Below, in pieces: positions 1-10,869 of a DNA stretch of 64,000 nt. The notes below the pieces were generated by a model. The model had not been told where the DNA came from. It made no database searches and saw only the letters and a list, made by a program, of their open reading frames with translations. The DNA lies in the NCBI GenBank assembly GCA_958450365.1, contig CAUEEP010000690.1, positions 203,362 through 267,361 on the forward strand. The letters are read 5' to 3'. Source of the stretch: Mesorhabditis belari. Its lineage: Eukaryota > Nematoda > Chromadorea > Rhabditida > Rhabditidae. Each line of letters starts with the position of its first letter. Position 1 is the first letter of the stretch. A program made the translations under genes and the position numbers.

Positions 1-237
1 TTGATTGAACCAAGTATTTATTTATGCATAGACAGAGTAAAAGGTGAAAAGAAATTACAAAATAGTACTCACATATCACAATAAAACATCACCGAACAAA
101 ATCTCGTCCTCAAAAATTCAAATTTCGACAGGCACATTTTTTTGGCAAAGAAACGGAAGTAGGTGCCATAGACTAAATAAGCGCTGTCATAAAAGTCATC
201 TGGAAAATACAAAGTATTGGGACACCAACAAAGAAAG

Positions 238-1452
238 TCAGAATTGAATAGATGAAACATATTTGGCGAAGAAAAAGCCATGGCGCACAACGTAAATACA
301 GTCACGCTTCTCGTCGATTCTTTTCAAATAGCAATCAAATGGACCATCAAAAGAGACAGAAAACCCAACCCTAACCCTGATTGGACTAGAATCCACAGAA
401 TGAATAGAATGATCAGAATAAGAACGAGAATCCTCAGAAACAGGAAGAGATTCATCAGAATCAGAAACAGAAAGAGATTCTGAAGAAACAGGAACAGAAC
501 GAAGAGAATTAGAACGAAAACGATCACAATCATCCTTAAATCTGTGTTTTCTCAGCGTTTCCATCATTGTATCCCTGATGAAAGTCTTGTTTGGTTCGTT
601 GACCTGACGAATTTCCGGAAAGTTCTTGATCAAATTGTTAATTTCAACTGCCATTTCACCGCGCGAAAGATGCACGAAACAAGCGGCTTCTTTATTTTCA
701 CTCGGAATTCCGGAATGCAGAATCCACTCCATTGTCGTTTTGACATTCCCTAAATTAACCCAAGTCACGAATAACTCGAGTTGAGTCTTCGAAAGTGCCT
801 CATAAATTGTTGGATAAAAATCAGGATCATCACAAAGATACACCGAGATTATTTTGCAATTTTGGCTTCTATTGATCAAAGACAACATAAGTTGTTGATG
901 TATCTCATCCGCTAAATCGTAAAACCCCAATGCTGCTCGATCGGTGACTTCGGCTTTGAAATTCCACAAACAATCGTTGAAATTGTCTCCATATATCTTA
1001 ACTTCCAATGTGTCGACTTGTTTCAAATTGACTAAGGCCTTCTTGAGTGCCGAAAGTTTCTTCTTATTAATCGATCCCCATCCATCTTCTAAAATGGCCA
1101 AAACCGAACATCGTTCAATCTGTGACAGGAGAAGGACTTTATGTGACAAGAAATAAAATGGAAGAGGCTTTGATTCAGCGAATTTCATGATGAAGACTAG
1201 ATCTTGGTAGCGTTTGCGCTCGTCATCGGAAGTTTCTCGACAATCCATATCGACGCTAATCAAATGGATTTGTTTTCCAAAAATCCGTGCTGGTTTCTGG
1301 AGAAGAATCCATCGAAATCTTCTGTCAACTTTCATCAATTCGGGCATATCTTTTGGCTCCAATTCATCCATTACTTCCAAAACCAGATCGTAGCAGAGTT
1401 TTCCCATCGGGAATTTGAGAAGATTGGGCACCTCGACTGGAAGTGCTGCCAT
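238..1452 (-). CDS. F-box-like family protein, copy 1 (full open frame)
   Basis: Single-exon frame of 404 aa from the ATG at 1452. I chose this start because the frame extends upstream only through non-ATG codons, and a TTTTTAG acceptor-like site lies 5 nt before the ATG. Residues ~5-55 (LPVEVPNLLKF, then CYDLVLEVMDELEPKDMPEL, DRRFRWIL) fit an F-box-type helical module. F-box proteins recruit substrates to SCF ubiquitin ligases, so a substrate-adaptor role is inference. The middle carries family blocks LLLSQIERCSVL, NLKQVDTLEV and KAEVTDRA. A block near residue 270 (SGIPSENKEAACF, NLIKNFPEIRQVNEPN) resembles the C-terminal domains that accompany F-boxes in nematodes. A Ser/Asp-rich linker follows, then the conserved tail CIYVVRHGFFFAKYVSSIQF. 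It is the only copy I saw with RHG in the tail. Expression is not shown by the sequence. Confidence 0.72.
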   Translation of the reverse strand: MAALPVEVPNLLKFPMGKLCYDLVLEVMDELEPKDMPELMKVDRRFRWILLQKPARIFGKQIHLISVDMDCRETSDDERKRYQDLVFIMKFAESKPLPFYFLSHKVLLLSQIERCSVLAILEDGWGSINKKKLSALKKALVNLKQVDTLEVKIYGDNFNDCLWNFKAEVTDRAALGFYDLADEIHQQLMLSLINRSQNCKIISVYLCDDPDFYPTIYEALSKTQLELFVTWVNLGNVKTTMEWILHSGIPSENKEAACFVHLSRGEMAVEINNLIKNFPEIRQVNEPNKTFIRDTMMETLRKHRFKDDCDRFRSNSLRSVPVSSESLSVSDSDESLPVSEDSRSYSDHSIHSVDSSPIRVRVGFSVSFDGPFDCYLKRIDEKRDCIYVVRHGFFFAKYVSSIQF

Positions 1453-1990
1453 TCTGCCTAAAAATTGAAAAATTGAAAAGAACAATCAAATATCTGTCAG
1501 AAAACAAAACAAAACAAAAACAATCAACAAGGTGGAGACAAATGCCGGTTTTTAGCTAAAGTTTGATAAAGTCTTTGATTTCTCTAAAACTTGTGATGAT
1601 TTTTAGTGCATAAACAACAATAATCACAAGTTTTACATCTAAAAGAAGCTAAAATTGACTCAAAAGATTTCAACAGTCGCGCTTTTTAAGCAAAAACGTG
1701 TCGTAGACCAAAAATTGCTCATTTGTGATCAAAACAATGCTTAAAACTAGTAAGATCTGCGCTTAAAAAGATATAAAAGTCTATTCTAACAAGGAATCAC
1801 TCGAAAAGCACAAAATATGGCAGAAAAGATCCCCTATAACTTTCTGGGAGAAGAGAAGAATGAATTCCTAGCCCAAAATTTCCGTTTTACCCCATCAATT
1901 GGCACCGAGTTGTCATTTAGAATTCGAATATGGGTGTTTGGCGCACATTTTTTTGCAACTCTATAATCCATGGTTTCATTGAGGTTTTTG
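1453..1990 (-). promoter_or_regulatory. Shared upstream block of F-box-like copy 1
   Basis: This block recurs in front of almost every family copy in the same orientation. In the gene's direction it contains a relic peptide-coding segment (plus-strand ~1893-1985), a GAATAGACTTTTATATC segment, a motif around GTCTACGACACGTTTTTGC, a pyrimidine-rich tract and then the TTTTTAG acceptor-like site just before the ATG. Its conservation suggests a promoter plus 5' UTR, or simply recent duplication. No canonical TATA box in the gene's orientation is evident. Confidence 0.5.
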
Positions 1991-2169
1991 GGATTTTAAA
2001 ATTTTTGTTCAATTCACAAATGGAAAGTGACAGCTTGGCCACAAAAATTTCGGCAATAAGTCATTTTTCGCTTACGGACACGATTCAGAAGAAAAACCCC
2101 TATATTGCCGGTTGGATTTGCGCAAAAAAAGCGAAATTTTTGGTAAATTCTATGTCCCGTAAATACTGC

Positions 2170-2460
2170 GATAGAACTTCACTCCACAGCAACGAGAAAG
2201 AGAAGAAAGGAGAAAAGAGGAGAGAAGATCGCAGAATTGAGCTGAAAATTATTTCCTTTCTCTTGGCGTCGCATTACCGCTCCACTCCTTTTGCCCTTTT
2301 TCCCATTCTTTGATAAAATTACCTTATTACTTTGACTTTGCACGCTTATAACTTTTGACAGAGTGCTGATCAGCAGATTCGGAATCAGCGTGAAATTCCG
2401 CATCGAACGGTAGATGGTTCGTGTGATTCGGCCACCAAGCTCGGTTGGCATTCCCTTATT
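2170..2460 (-). repeat. Dispersed repeat R1 copy
   Basis: Copy of a repeat seen at least eight times here. Its core reads TTATAACTTTTGACAGAGTG, then a segment with CAGATTCGGAATCAGCGTG and GGCCACCA. Open frames across it in several copies are by-products of its composition. Other copies: 21780-22060, 27475-27790, 34675-34950, 35070-35340, 50690-50765, 50830-50950, 60870-60990 and 61355-61425. Confidence 0.6.
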
Positions 2461-2519
2461 AATATTTTTACTTTTGCCTACTAATTAGACACGGATTCGG
2501 GTTGGTTTGTCTTGAACGG

Positions 2520-3180
2520 CAAAGTAACTTTTGATTAGGTTCAATTTACCATTACCCAAAAATGACACATTTCGGAATGTTTTGCGTTCAACCGAAACCA
2601 AAACAACGTTAGGTTCAAAGAGAGATTCTGGCTGGTGTCTGATAAAAGTTGTTGTCTTAGCTTCCAATAATCAATCTTCCCTGATGCTCGATCGATGGCA
2701 TCAGCTTTGAAATTCTCCAAATACTCCAAAATACCAAATACGTTGAATTTGTTTCCATAGATCCTCACATCCAACTCGTGGACTAAATCTGGCGAAGATC
2801 TTCCTGAGTTCCGAAAGCTCCTTCTCAAGATGAGTGTCGTCACATCCAACTTCTGAAATGGTCAAATTTTCAAAAAATTTTCAAACTGAACATCTTTCCA
2901 CGTGTGCCAAGAGAAGAACATTGAAAGCGGTTGAACAAAGATTGAAATGAAGAGAGATTGATTTAGAAAATTTCGTGACTACAATGATCTCAGCGGTATA
3001 ATCAAAAAGATCATAATCATCTAGTCATTCTCCTAGTGCTGGTTTCTGGAAATCCGTGCTGGTTTCTGGAGAAGAATCCATCGAAATCTCCTGCCAACCT
3101 TCATCAATTCGGGCACATCTTTTGGCTCCAACTCATCGATTACTTCCAAAACCAGATCGTAGCAGAAAGTTCTTCATCCA
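2520..3180 (-). pseudogene. F-box-like family pseudogene fragments
   Basis: Two pieces on the minus strand. Positions ~3050-3175 encode the F-box-like N-terminal segment (KPARI and the ELEPKD / EVIDEL equivalents) without a continuous frame. Positions ~2541-2849 encode a divergent mid-region (HELDVRIYGNKFN, NFKADAIDRAS) that runs into a segment (LTLFWFRLN) also found at 31640-31880. A further stretch at ~2880-3010 matches the fragment at 44332-44530. It is a truncated, rearranged copy of a divergent subfamily. Confidence 0.6.
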
Positions 3181-3229
3181 TTTGTTGATTTGCCATTGTC
3201 CCGGCTTTGCAAAGGCCCTGGGAAAGAAA

Positions 3230-3510
3230 AAATGGCAAAAGGCAAGTGGTTTCTTAGTTGTCACTCGGAATTCCGGAATTCAGTGTCAACTGAATCGCCA
3301 TTTGACAACTGCTGAAGTTGAAAGTGAATTTAATGTTAAAACAAGATATCGCAAGGCTAAAATTTCCCTCTTCCTTGATGCGAGTGAGCTGCGCCTGCAT
3401 CGCATCCATTCGTTCGATCAGTGTCACAGCAGATGAGTCGGCAAAAAAGGAGATGCCTTCGTTGCTCGTGGGTTTAGTTGTTAAAGAGACGCAACACTCA
3501 GCCTGCAAGG
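3230..3510 (-). other. Unrecognised ORF segment, possible exon
   Basis: A minus-strand frame of 84 codons includes a short helix-forming stretch (LIERMDAMQAQLTRIKEEG) and ends in a family-like SGIPSDN tail, so part of it is F-box-family debris joined to something else. I do not recognise the helical part. It may be an exon from an unrelated gene captured during rearrangement, or chance. Confidence 0.2.
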
Positions 3511-3774
3511 TCTAAAAAAATGCTTATATTGTACGCCAAAAATGGAAAAATATAGTTGATGGTAATGGCGAATATCTTTTCCAATAAAGTCTTTTCTTAT
3601 TGGTTTTTGGGTTGTTCGAATGTTGGTTATAATCCGCAGTTTCTTATGGAAGTACCTAATAGTCCGAAAAAGAAGAGAGATGAGCAACTAAAAAAGGAGA
3701 ACGAAAAGAAGAGAAATAGACGCGAGAGAGCCACAAAGAGACGAAATATCGAGTGATTTCGAGAGACTTCGAGA

Positions 3775-3880
3775 AAGGTTCTTTTCGAAAGAGGCAATAG
3801 AGTGGAAGGGGAAAACAAGTGCCGACTCCGTTTCCAGAATCTTCGAGAACCCCCCGGAAAGCCCATCGAATCCTATATAA
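3775..3880 (+). promoter_or_regulatory. Heat-shock promoter (HSE array + TATA) of sHSP copy A
   Basis: A perfect four-unit heat-shock element, alternating TTC and GAA spaced by 2 nt, lies at 3832-3849 (TTCCAGAATCTTCGAGAA). More HSE half-sites occur upstream around 3765-3795 (TTCGAGAAAGGTTCTTTTCG). The TATA box TATATAA is at 3874-3880, 76 nt before the ATG. This is the classical HSF1-driven layout and predicts strong heat inducibility. Confidence 0.9.
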
Positions 3881-3955
3881 ACCGACGGTTCACTCCAGCG
3901 GTCATCAACTCAAATCAACACATCTTACTATCAACAACTACCTTCACGCTTCCAA

Positions 3956-4678
3956 ATGTCGCTTCTTCTTTTTCCGTCGAACAATTTCTGTCGTCCATTC
4001 CGCCGTCGACATCCCTTCAATGATATCTTCGAAACGATCAATTCATTGGAGAGGGCTTTCGATGGACCAACAATCCATCGAGACCTTCAGCAACAAGAAA
4101 TGGTATGTTTTTAAGGCAAATTTGCTTGTTAACTCTGTCATAGACTTTTGAAAACGTAAGTAGCTTATAAGGTAGCTTCACATTTTCACTACCAGAACTC
4201 ACTTTTTTAGATTTCGTTGAGTGACGAGGGCTTCTCCGTGACATGGGACGTCTCCTCGTATAAACCCGATGAATTGAAATTGCGATTGGACGGGGATGTT
4301 TTGTCGATTGAAGGAGAGCACAAAGAGGAGAATGAACAGGTGAAAAATTAAAGTTAATTACAAAGTATAGTCAATTCAAATTGAAGAACCTTAATCTTAA
4401 TGTTTAACCATTGATGCTAGTTATTATATGAAAAGCATTCCTTTCTTCACCCCATTCAACCCCACATATTTCAGGGCTCCGTCCACCTCCGTTTGCAACG
4501 TTCCATTCGGATTCCCGTGGATCAAATCGATCTCTCGTCACTTCAATCATCACTCGATCAACATGGAAATCTCTCAATTCATGCCCCATTGATTGAAAAG
4601 AAGAAACAACTGAATGGGCAAGAGATTCCTATTCAAATTACCGGACAACAAAAGGAAACAGGAACAATCGAGAATTAA
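3956..4678 (+). CDS. Small heat-shock protein (HSP-16/alpha-crystallin family), copy A
   Basis: Three exons: 3956-4102, 4211-4339 and 4475-4678. Donors are GTATGT and GTGAAA, acceptors TTTTTTAG and ATTTCAG, and all exon joins are phase 0. The protein is 159 aa. Exon 1 is the variable N-arm (MSLLLFPSNNFCRPFRRR). Exons 2-3 are the alpha-crystallin domain: ISLSDEGFSV, SYKPDELKLRLDGDVLSIEG, SIRIPVDQI and HGNLSIHAP. The C-tail holds the I-x-I motif (EIPIQI) that bridges oligomers. sHSPs are ATP-independent cytosolic chaperones that hold unfolding proteins. A polyA signal AATAAA is at 4821-4826. Copy B is nearly identical; one clear difference is SVTWDV here against SVKCDV there. Confidence 0.92.
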
Positions 4679-4941
4679 TAGCATCCAAAACTCTCAACTA
4701 CCCTAATTGAACTTTCTCTTTACGACATTTTTCTGTGTTACTTTTTTGATTTGAAAAAGTTTCTCAACTCATATTTTTAGTGTAATTTTTGCTCTGTGAT
4801 TTTGCTTTTGTGAATACTTTAATAAATTCTTGTATTCTTAGTTTAAAAAGCAAAAAACACGTTTGCAAACAAGATAAACAATCAAGATATGTATAACGTC
4901 ATCCAGAAAACAACAATTTCTGAGACCCAAACCTTTTAGGA

Positions 4942-5155
4942 GTGATGACGAGAACAAAAGGAAAGAAGGATTTGGATCAGAAAGCGCAACAAGTAATCGT
5001 CAATGGACGTAATCAGGGGAAGGACTCACGCAGAATTAGCAATTCAATTTGGTGTTTCGAATCAAGGGCGGACGGCAAGTTGTCGAGGCTCAAATTCGAA
5101 AAGTTCTATCTGATCTACCTACTCTATTTGATTATCCTCATTTATTAGGGTTTCT
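4942..5155 (+). pseudogene. Tc1-like transposase N-terminal (HTH) fragment
   Basis: The frame opens KGKKDLDQKAQQVIVNGRNQG and, after a frameshift, continues LAIQFGVSNQG. This layout resembles the first helix-turn-helix of Tc1-like transposases (KNLSLDVKKAIV...LALQ). Stops follow. A related copy in opposite orientation sits at ~11400-11470, each next to an sHSP 3' end. The assignment is inference from pattern. Confidence 0.35.
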
Positions 5156-5399
5156 CGAATTGTTGGCAACTCAGAAAGCACGTACAAGTACTATCGACCG
5201 AGAAATATGAGGCGATCATCGAAAAACAACTAATTAGTTGATGAAACTGAGAAGAAAAAGCGAACAACGGAAGAAGTGAATTGGATGAAAAAATTTTTAA
5301 AAAGGAAGGAAAACAAGCACATGGAAAAGGTTGTCAGACGTGAGGAGCTTTTCGAATTGCTGATGAACACACAAAAAAATGAGGGATACTCGGGTCGGG

Positions 5400-5456
5400 A
5401 TATTATATAGAAATATTATATTGATATTATATTATATTGATATTATATTATATTGA
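5400..5456. repeat. AT-rich tandem repeat (ATTATATTGAT-like)
   Basis: Irregular repeats of TATTATATTGA units. The 190 bases before it hold only broken frames (KKRTTEEVNWMKKF), which I do not recognise. Confidence 0.7.
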
Positions 5457-5639
5457 AAACGTTTGTAGAGCACTTCTCCGAATGATTCGAATAATGAAAA
5501 TTATTTCCGGGTTGATTATCCGAAATTTCTGGATAATTGCCGGATTAATCCGGACTATCCGGGTAGCCCTGATTGGAAATATCATTCGGTACTTGTCGTT
5601 TATACATCCACAAAGGCTAATCGCGGCTAAGCATGCCTA

Positions 5640-6318
5640 GAGTGTGCTCCTTGTTGACAGACAATTTGTCAGACAAATTTGCATTGACAACTTTTTTGTC
5701 AGACATTTGATCCGACAACGCGTTTTCTAAAAGGTGCGCTTTTTGAGCAAAGCTATTAAAGGCCGTTTCTTAAAATGTAGTAAGTAATAGATCGTTTTAA
5801 TAGCGTTTCTTAATTTTTTCTGTTTTAAATGTTTTCTTAAATCTTACACAGTATTTAAATATTTAAAATTTAAAAATATTTTGCAATTGCGCTTCTGGGG
5901 CATAGATTGCACTGTTGCTCGAGCCTTTTTGCTGCTCACATCTACGTACTTTGACATAAAATCCCAGTCTAGTGAGGGCATTTTCGGTCTACGCGTTGCG
6001 TTGCGGAACTCTAAAAATGATTTATGAGCGTAAAGGCGACTATCACTAGAATTTACCCTATTACTGGGATAAGCATCCATTTTCTTTCACAATCACACGG
6101 TTTTCTACGCGCTGCTCTAAATAGTAGGCATTAACAATTTAAACTGTTTGAAAAAGAGAAAAAACAAAAAGTTAAGGAAAGAGTAGTAGAAAAAAAGCGC
6201 AAGATTTTAATGTACATTTGCATTTTAAAAAGTTTGCTTATGCAAAGCATAGGGTTACGGTAGCTTATATTTGGCGCCCGCTTTTTTAGAAAATGCGTTG
6301 TCTGCAAGGAACACACTC
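5640..6318. mobile_element. TA-flanked TIR DNA transposon, non-autonomous
   Basis: The ends are inverted. The left end starts GAGTGTGCTCCTTG; the right end read in reverse starts GAGTGTGTTCCTTG and continues GACAACGCATTTTCTAAAA, which matches 5727-5745 on the left after a ~55-bp interruption. TA dinucleotides flank at 5638-5639 and 6319-6320. Length is 679 bp. A 78-codon minus-strand frame (5844-6080) inside is unrecognised. Size and TA duplication suggest a Tc1/mariner-type MITE. Confidence 0.7.
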
Positions 6319-6359
6319 TAGTCCAATCTGTAATCCCAGAGTCCAGTCTGAAATCAGAC

Positions 6360-6800
6360 GTAGAGTTTGTAGAGCGTAGAGCTTAAAGGCGGTGCTTCTT
6401 TCATAATGTAGCGGATAGTAAAAAGTGTGTAAGAATACTAGTTGTGATCCAGAAATAACAAAATCTATCTGGCTGGATGCATATTGTGAAGTTTTAGATG
6501 CTACAGAGTTGAGTGCAGGCTAAAAAGTCTTAAATCGTGTGAAGTGATTAAATGATCTGTTTTTTTCTGTTAGAGCTTCCGATGAGCGAACTAATGACTC
6601 AAGTTTCAAACGTTTTGTTACTCACAACGGTGCATGTGTATTCTCCTCATCGTCCTCATAGCTCGCGTTTTTGGCGTCTATCTCACGTGCTTTTTTACTC
6701 GGCTTTTGTCGGGGGGAAAATGAAAAGTATTTGCATAGGTATTTAACTAGCTTGCTTTATCTAACAACAAGTAATAAGATTCCCGAGTTTTACTGCTGCT
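6360..6800. repeat. Dispersed repeat R2, copy 1
   Basis: Shares long blocks (a GATCCAGAAATAACAAAATC segment, and one around CTCATCGTCCTCATAGCTC) with 9835-10080 and 35700-36290. Copy 3 overlaps an open minus-strand frame with a membrane segment, so R2 may descend from a duplicated gene. Confidence 0.6.
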
Positions 6801-7234
6801 CGAATAGATGGCACAAAGATTGAGCTCCTTGTAGTAGATGTATCCCTGTAGACAATGCGGGTCATCAGCAAAAGAAATCGATGGATACACAGCGAGAAGT
6901 CTGATTTGAACTGTTTAAACAATTTGTTGAACTGTTTGAATAAACTGTAACGAAGGAGTCTCTGTACTTGAGCAATAGTTTGGGCGGTTTCTTGCGGGTA
7001 ATTTGATTGATTCTATCGGTGTCTAGCAGTGAATCTTATGCAATTGAACGCTTCTTTTAACGTATCTTTCTTCAGCTGGATGATTCAGAGGATGTTATGC
7101 ATTCTTATTTCAAAGCATAGATGAGCACCAATCATACATGAAAAAGATATAAAAATCTATTCTAAGAAAGGACAACTCAAAAAGCTCAAAATGTAGCAGA
7201 AAATAACATTACCGAATTCTCTCTAATAGTAGTG

Positions 7235-7979
7235 TGCACTACTATTTTTTTCAAGCTGCTACTAAAAAGTTGATCCTTTACTCCGTTGATCCATCGTTCG
7301 AGGCGAGCATTGGCGAGAAGTGCTGCGCCTTCAGGAATCAGTCCTTCTTTTTGAAGCAGTAAACAAGAGCATCTTCTGCGCCAGCAGTAGATGTGGTGTG
7401 CACAACTCTTGAACGAGTCTATGATGAGGTTTTTCGGAAGCTCGTTCCAAGCATTCCAAGCCCACTCTAGGTAAGTTTCCATCGGTGGAGGAGCCGGGTT
7501 TCCATTCCGGATTAAAGGTTTTGGTTCATTCGTCATCCATCTCTCGTACTGTGCTCGAATCCTAGCCCTAAACGGTGCATTCCACATGACATCGGGAGCT
7601 TATATGTACTTGGTACATCCTCCGGGCACAAGAATCGAATCAATTTGCAAATCCTTTAAATTTTTTTGGTTGCTTCGCTTTTATCCGGTCTAACTCGATT
7701 CAGCAACACAATCGGCCTACACTTGAGGCCACCATCACGGGCTGCTAGCATCAAGGTGATTCGCATCTTTACGTGACCCGTTGGAAGAATCGCCACCTCT
7801 TTAGATCGAGATTGAATTTTCGAATCCATCAAACGAGTTCCCATCGAGATCCACACCCAAAGAAAAAGATGATTTAGACAATAGTAAAGGTGATCAAAGA
7901 TTGAGCTTTGATAACCATAAAGTTCAGCGCCGCAAAAGCTAAGCCAATTCTCAAACTTTATATAGGTATATAAGAGCAA
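7235..7979 (-). pseudogene. pogo-like DDE transposase fragment
   Basis: Reading on the minus strand, ~7656-7860 encodes VAILPTGHVKMRITLMLAAR and RPIVLLNRVRPDK, typical of the catalytic core of pogo/Tigger-type transposases. After an internal deletion, ~7270-7640 encodes ILVPGGCTKYI, a stop, then DVMWNAPFRARIRAQYERWM and WNELPKNLIIDSFKSC, typical of their C-terminal third. The DNA-binding half is missing and the acidic catalytic residues are partly deleted, so it is inactive. Confidence 0.72.
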
Positions 7980-8011
7980 AAATGACTATAGCTGACTAGA
8001 ATGACAATGCG

Positions 8012-8098
8012 CGAACGCCACAAACATTGTCGTCGCAAACACGCAAACAAACGCAACACGCAAACGCAAACAAACAACGCAAACGCAAACATTCCTGC
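8012..8098. repeat. Simple repeat (CGCAAACA-rich)
   Basis: Low-complexity array of CGCAAACAAA/CGCAAACG units at the edge of the pogo fragment. Confidence 0.8.
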
Positions 8099-8394
8099 CA
8101 TTGTCACTTTTTTTTCTTATTCATGATTCTAGATTCTGCAAAAAGAACAATGAGAATGTGAAAATAAAGTTTCAAGCTAAAAAAACTTGTATTAAAGTTG
8201 GTTTGGTTCCTTTTCTCTACAATTCGGTCCCATTTCTCTACCTTTTCTCTACTACAAAAACTTTCGATTCGAAGTCACCAAGCACTTCCAAAAGAAAACT
8301 TTCCACGAATGCAGCTTTCGCTTTTAAGCAAAAAACTCGTTCAAAGCTAGACTACGCAACACTTCGCACCGCCCTGATGGGAGTGTAGTGTTTT

Positions 8395-8640
8395 ACAGTA
8401 TTTAGGGTACCTATTTAGTCTATGGCACCTACCTGCACTTCTTTGCCAAAAATATGCCTGTCAAAATTTGAAGTTTTGAGTAGGAAGTTTTAATCGATTA
8501 CTTTTTTATCGTGATATTTGACTATTATTTTTGTCATTTTTCTGATCATTCTACTCTGTTTATGCATAAATAAATACTTGGTTCAATCAATAAAATCAAA
8601 TCTAATAGCGTTCGACTTCAACGCTGCATGTATTTATTGA
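8395..8640 (+). pseudogene. F-box-like family 3' exon and 3' UTR fragment
   Basis: Contains the alternative terminal exon of the family (acceptor-like TTACAG, then a frame with GTYLHFFAKNMPVKI and stop) followed by the shared 3' UTR with AATAAA and the AGCGTT...AACGCT hairpin. No body is attached; it is an orphan 3' end. Confidence 0.65.
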
Positions 8641-9834
8641 AGAGTTTGACTTTGTTTTAAACTTTAGAAGCACCAATCGAATTGCGGTACATTTTGGGTC
8701 GAATTGGTCGCCGTAGAATATACGTGAAGAGAGGGGAGCGCAGTATTGAGAAATGAGATCAAGCGATACATTTATGTCGACAGATTCAAGTAGATATTTT
8801 TAGACTTCTAGAGAAAAACTGGAGTCAAGCATAAAGTGATCGAGCTGTCTGTGTGGCTCAACTGACAGAGCGTTCGCGGATTCGAACCGTAGTTTTCGTT
8901 GTCTCGCTATCAGCCTGTGAAAAGTACCGGTGTGTTCAATCACACTATTGTTTCTGCGCGCTTGGGTATCAAATTAAAGTAGAGAGGATGAGTGATTCTT
9001 TGAGATACAACACATATTTTTAGCATTAACCAGCGCTTAGAAAAATGATTGTAAGGTGGCAAAAATCGGATTTTTTTGTTTATTTTTTTCAGATTCGTGT
9101 TTGATAAAAAGCGATTACAACGGAATCTCAGAACGTTATGAACTTTCGAAGCTAATTGTCGTATTTTCCTTGACGCAATTTTGTACAAACCCTGCTTTCT
9201 TGAGTTTTAAGGTGTATTTGCGAAGCAGTACACCGATACTTTTCACACGCTGTTTGTGAGAAAAAGAACACTACAAAGGTTTGGTGTCGGGGTTCGAAGC
9301 CGCTTTGCCATTTGTGCCAGATGAAGGACAAATTTGATGGTCACTACCTCGAATTCCTTCTGTGGATTTTGTGCAAACGAGGTAGCTTGAAGCTTGATTC
9401 TGCTAGACTACCGAGCCTGCTGCATTTCTCTCCCCAAGTTCGGGTCTCATTTTAACCAAACTTTTTTTTGCTTTTTTAAAAAACTGTTTCCTTACGTATT
9501 TTTATTAATTATTGATTCGAGGTTTATACACGGTTTTCTGTAACTTCAACAAATGATTTACAAAAGCTGGAACCTTCCAAAGTGTCAGAATCAACATTGA
9601 AAAATTTAACATTTGTTGCTACATTTCTGAAAGTTACAGGTGCATAAAATTCAACTCTATTATGCATTGCAAATATGTAGGGAAAGGGTGTTTCAAAAAA
9701 AAAAAACAAAAAAGTTTGACGAGAGTGGGATTGAAAAAAAGATCAATACAAAACGTTGTGTTGTGAGCGAGTACTGATCAAAACAAAAAAATCTACGGGT
9801 TTTTGTGGGACAACCTAATAAGGCCCGTCATTTA
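8641..9834. other. Stretch with no recognisable gene
   Basis: I see only weak hints: a tRNA-like scrap near 8850-8890 (TGGCTCAACTGACAGAGCG, then GGATTCGAACC) and short frames without family resemblance. Confidence 0.5.
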
Positions 9835-10080
9835 ACTTGGGAAAAAGTCTCAAAACATGTGAAGTGATTAAACGACTCGCTTTTTTTCTGTTAGAGCAAA
9901 CGATTACCGATGAGAGAACTAACGACTCATGTTGCAAGCGTTTTGTGATCACAACCGTGCATGTGTATTCGCGCTCTCCTCATCGTCCTCATAGCTCTCG
10001 TTTCTGGCGGCTATCTCACCTGCTTTTTACTCTGCTTTTGTCCGGGAAAGAAATTAAAGGTATTTAACTAGCCTGCTTTA
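9835..10080. repeat. Dispersed repeat R2, copy 2
   Basis: Shorter copy of the repeat at 6360-6800 and 35700-36290, retaining the CATCGTCCTCATAGCTCTCG and GGCGGCTATCTC blocks. Confidence 0.6.
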
Positions 10081-10084
10081 AATC

Positions 10085-10235
10085 TTCAACATGGATTGGT
10101 TTTCAAAAGGAGTTTGTTTGTCCTCGAACTTTGTTTAGGGTCTATTTTGTGTAACTCAAAAAGCAAAAACACCTTGAAAGTGCTCGTGTTCTTTTGTAAG
10201 AATCTTCTGAACGTCAAACAACTCTATTAATTGTC
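10085..10235. repeat. Segment duplicated from/at 41520-41690
   Basis: Nearly identical to 41520-41690 (GGTTTTCAAAAGGAGTTTG, CAAAAACACCTTGAAAGTGC). A second shared segment follows at 11157-11283 against 41710-41840. Two copies of one locus, each differently filled, are implied. Confidence 0.75.
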
Positions 10236-10437
10236 ATTTCTCCTATAAAAATACAATAATTGAAAGTCACGAGCTTTTAGTCATTCTAAAAGGTTCTCTA
10301 AAAAAGAAAAGCTTCATAATTGCCATACACAAGTCAGTAATTTGAGACAAGCCGTTAATTCCAGCTCAGTGATCTCCACCCAACAAGTACAGCTTTTAAT
10401 GATTTGATTTTCTTCCCGTTTTCAAAATTTATAAACA

Positions 10438-10869
10438 ATGATCGTTGTTGGAGGCGAACGTAGTGCAGATTTCAGCTGGCATTATTTCACCGGAATCGTC
10501 ACTCCAATTCTAATGCTCCTTCCATTGACTGGTGAGCAGTTCTAGTTCTTTTTGCATAATCGAACATAACAAGAAAGTGACCATCGTTTGTCTTTTTTGA
10601 GTTCTCTTGTTTGCTTCAAAAACAACAACAACACCAATTCAAAAGGGTAGAAAAAAGTGCCGAGTAAATTCTGGATTCTGGAGAAACTTGTGACTGAAAC
10701 TCTTTGTTTAACTGATAGCTGAACCTTTTGCCTTCTCTAGAGTTTTCTGTTTCCAGCGCTTGCCTTTTACATGAACTACCTTGGACGATTGTGGCCTGAG
10801 GACCCGCCACCAGCTGTTATTCGAATCGATCCGATGATGCTTGATGTCATCAATTATTTTCTTTTTTTG
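10438..10869 (+). CDS. Unrecognised membrane protein, first two exons (partial)
   Basis: Exon 1 is 10438-10531 (ATG, MIVVGGERSADFSWHYFTG, donor GTGAGC). Exon 2 is 10757-10869 (acceptor TTTCCAG, possible donor GTTTGT). The phase-1 join keeps the frame and gives 69 aa. Residues ~20-38 are a hydrophobic segment (IVTPILMLLPLTALAFYMN), then a polar WPEDPPPAVIRIDP stretch and a second hydrophobic run (VINYFLFL). It resembles the start of a multi-pass receptor. The flanks match those of the receptor-like exons at 41.8-42.1 kb, so both may come from one receptor gene. No downstream exon was found, so it is probably truncated. Confidence 0.45.

Noticed and set aside
1204..1461. Antisense ORFs of ~85 codons over many F-box-like N-termini
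   Set aside because: They recur only because the sense sequence is conserved; they are shadows and break in diverged copies.
1770..1785. TATAAAAG as a promoter of the F-box-like genes
   Set aside because: In the shared block it reads as a TATA box only on the strand opposite to the gene, so it is not credible for these genes.
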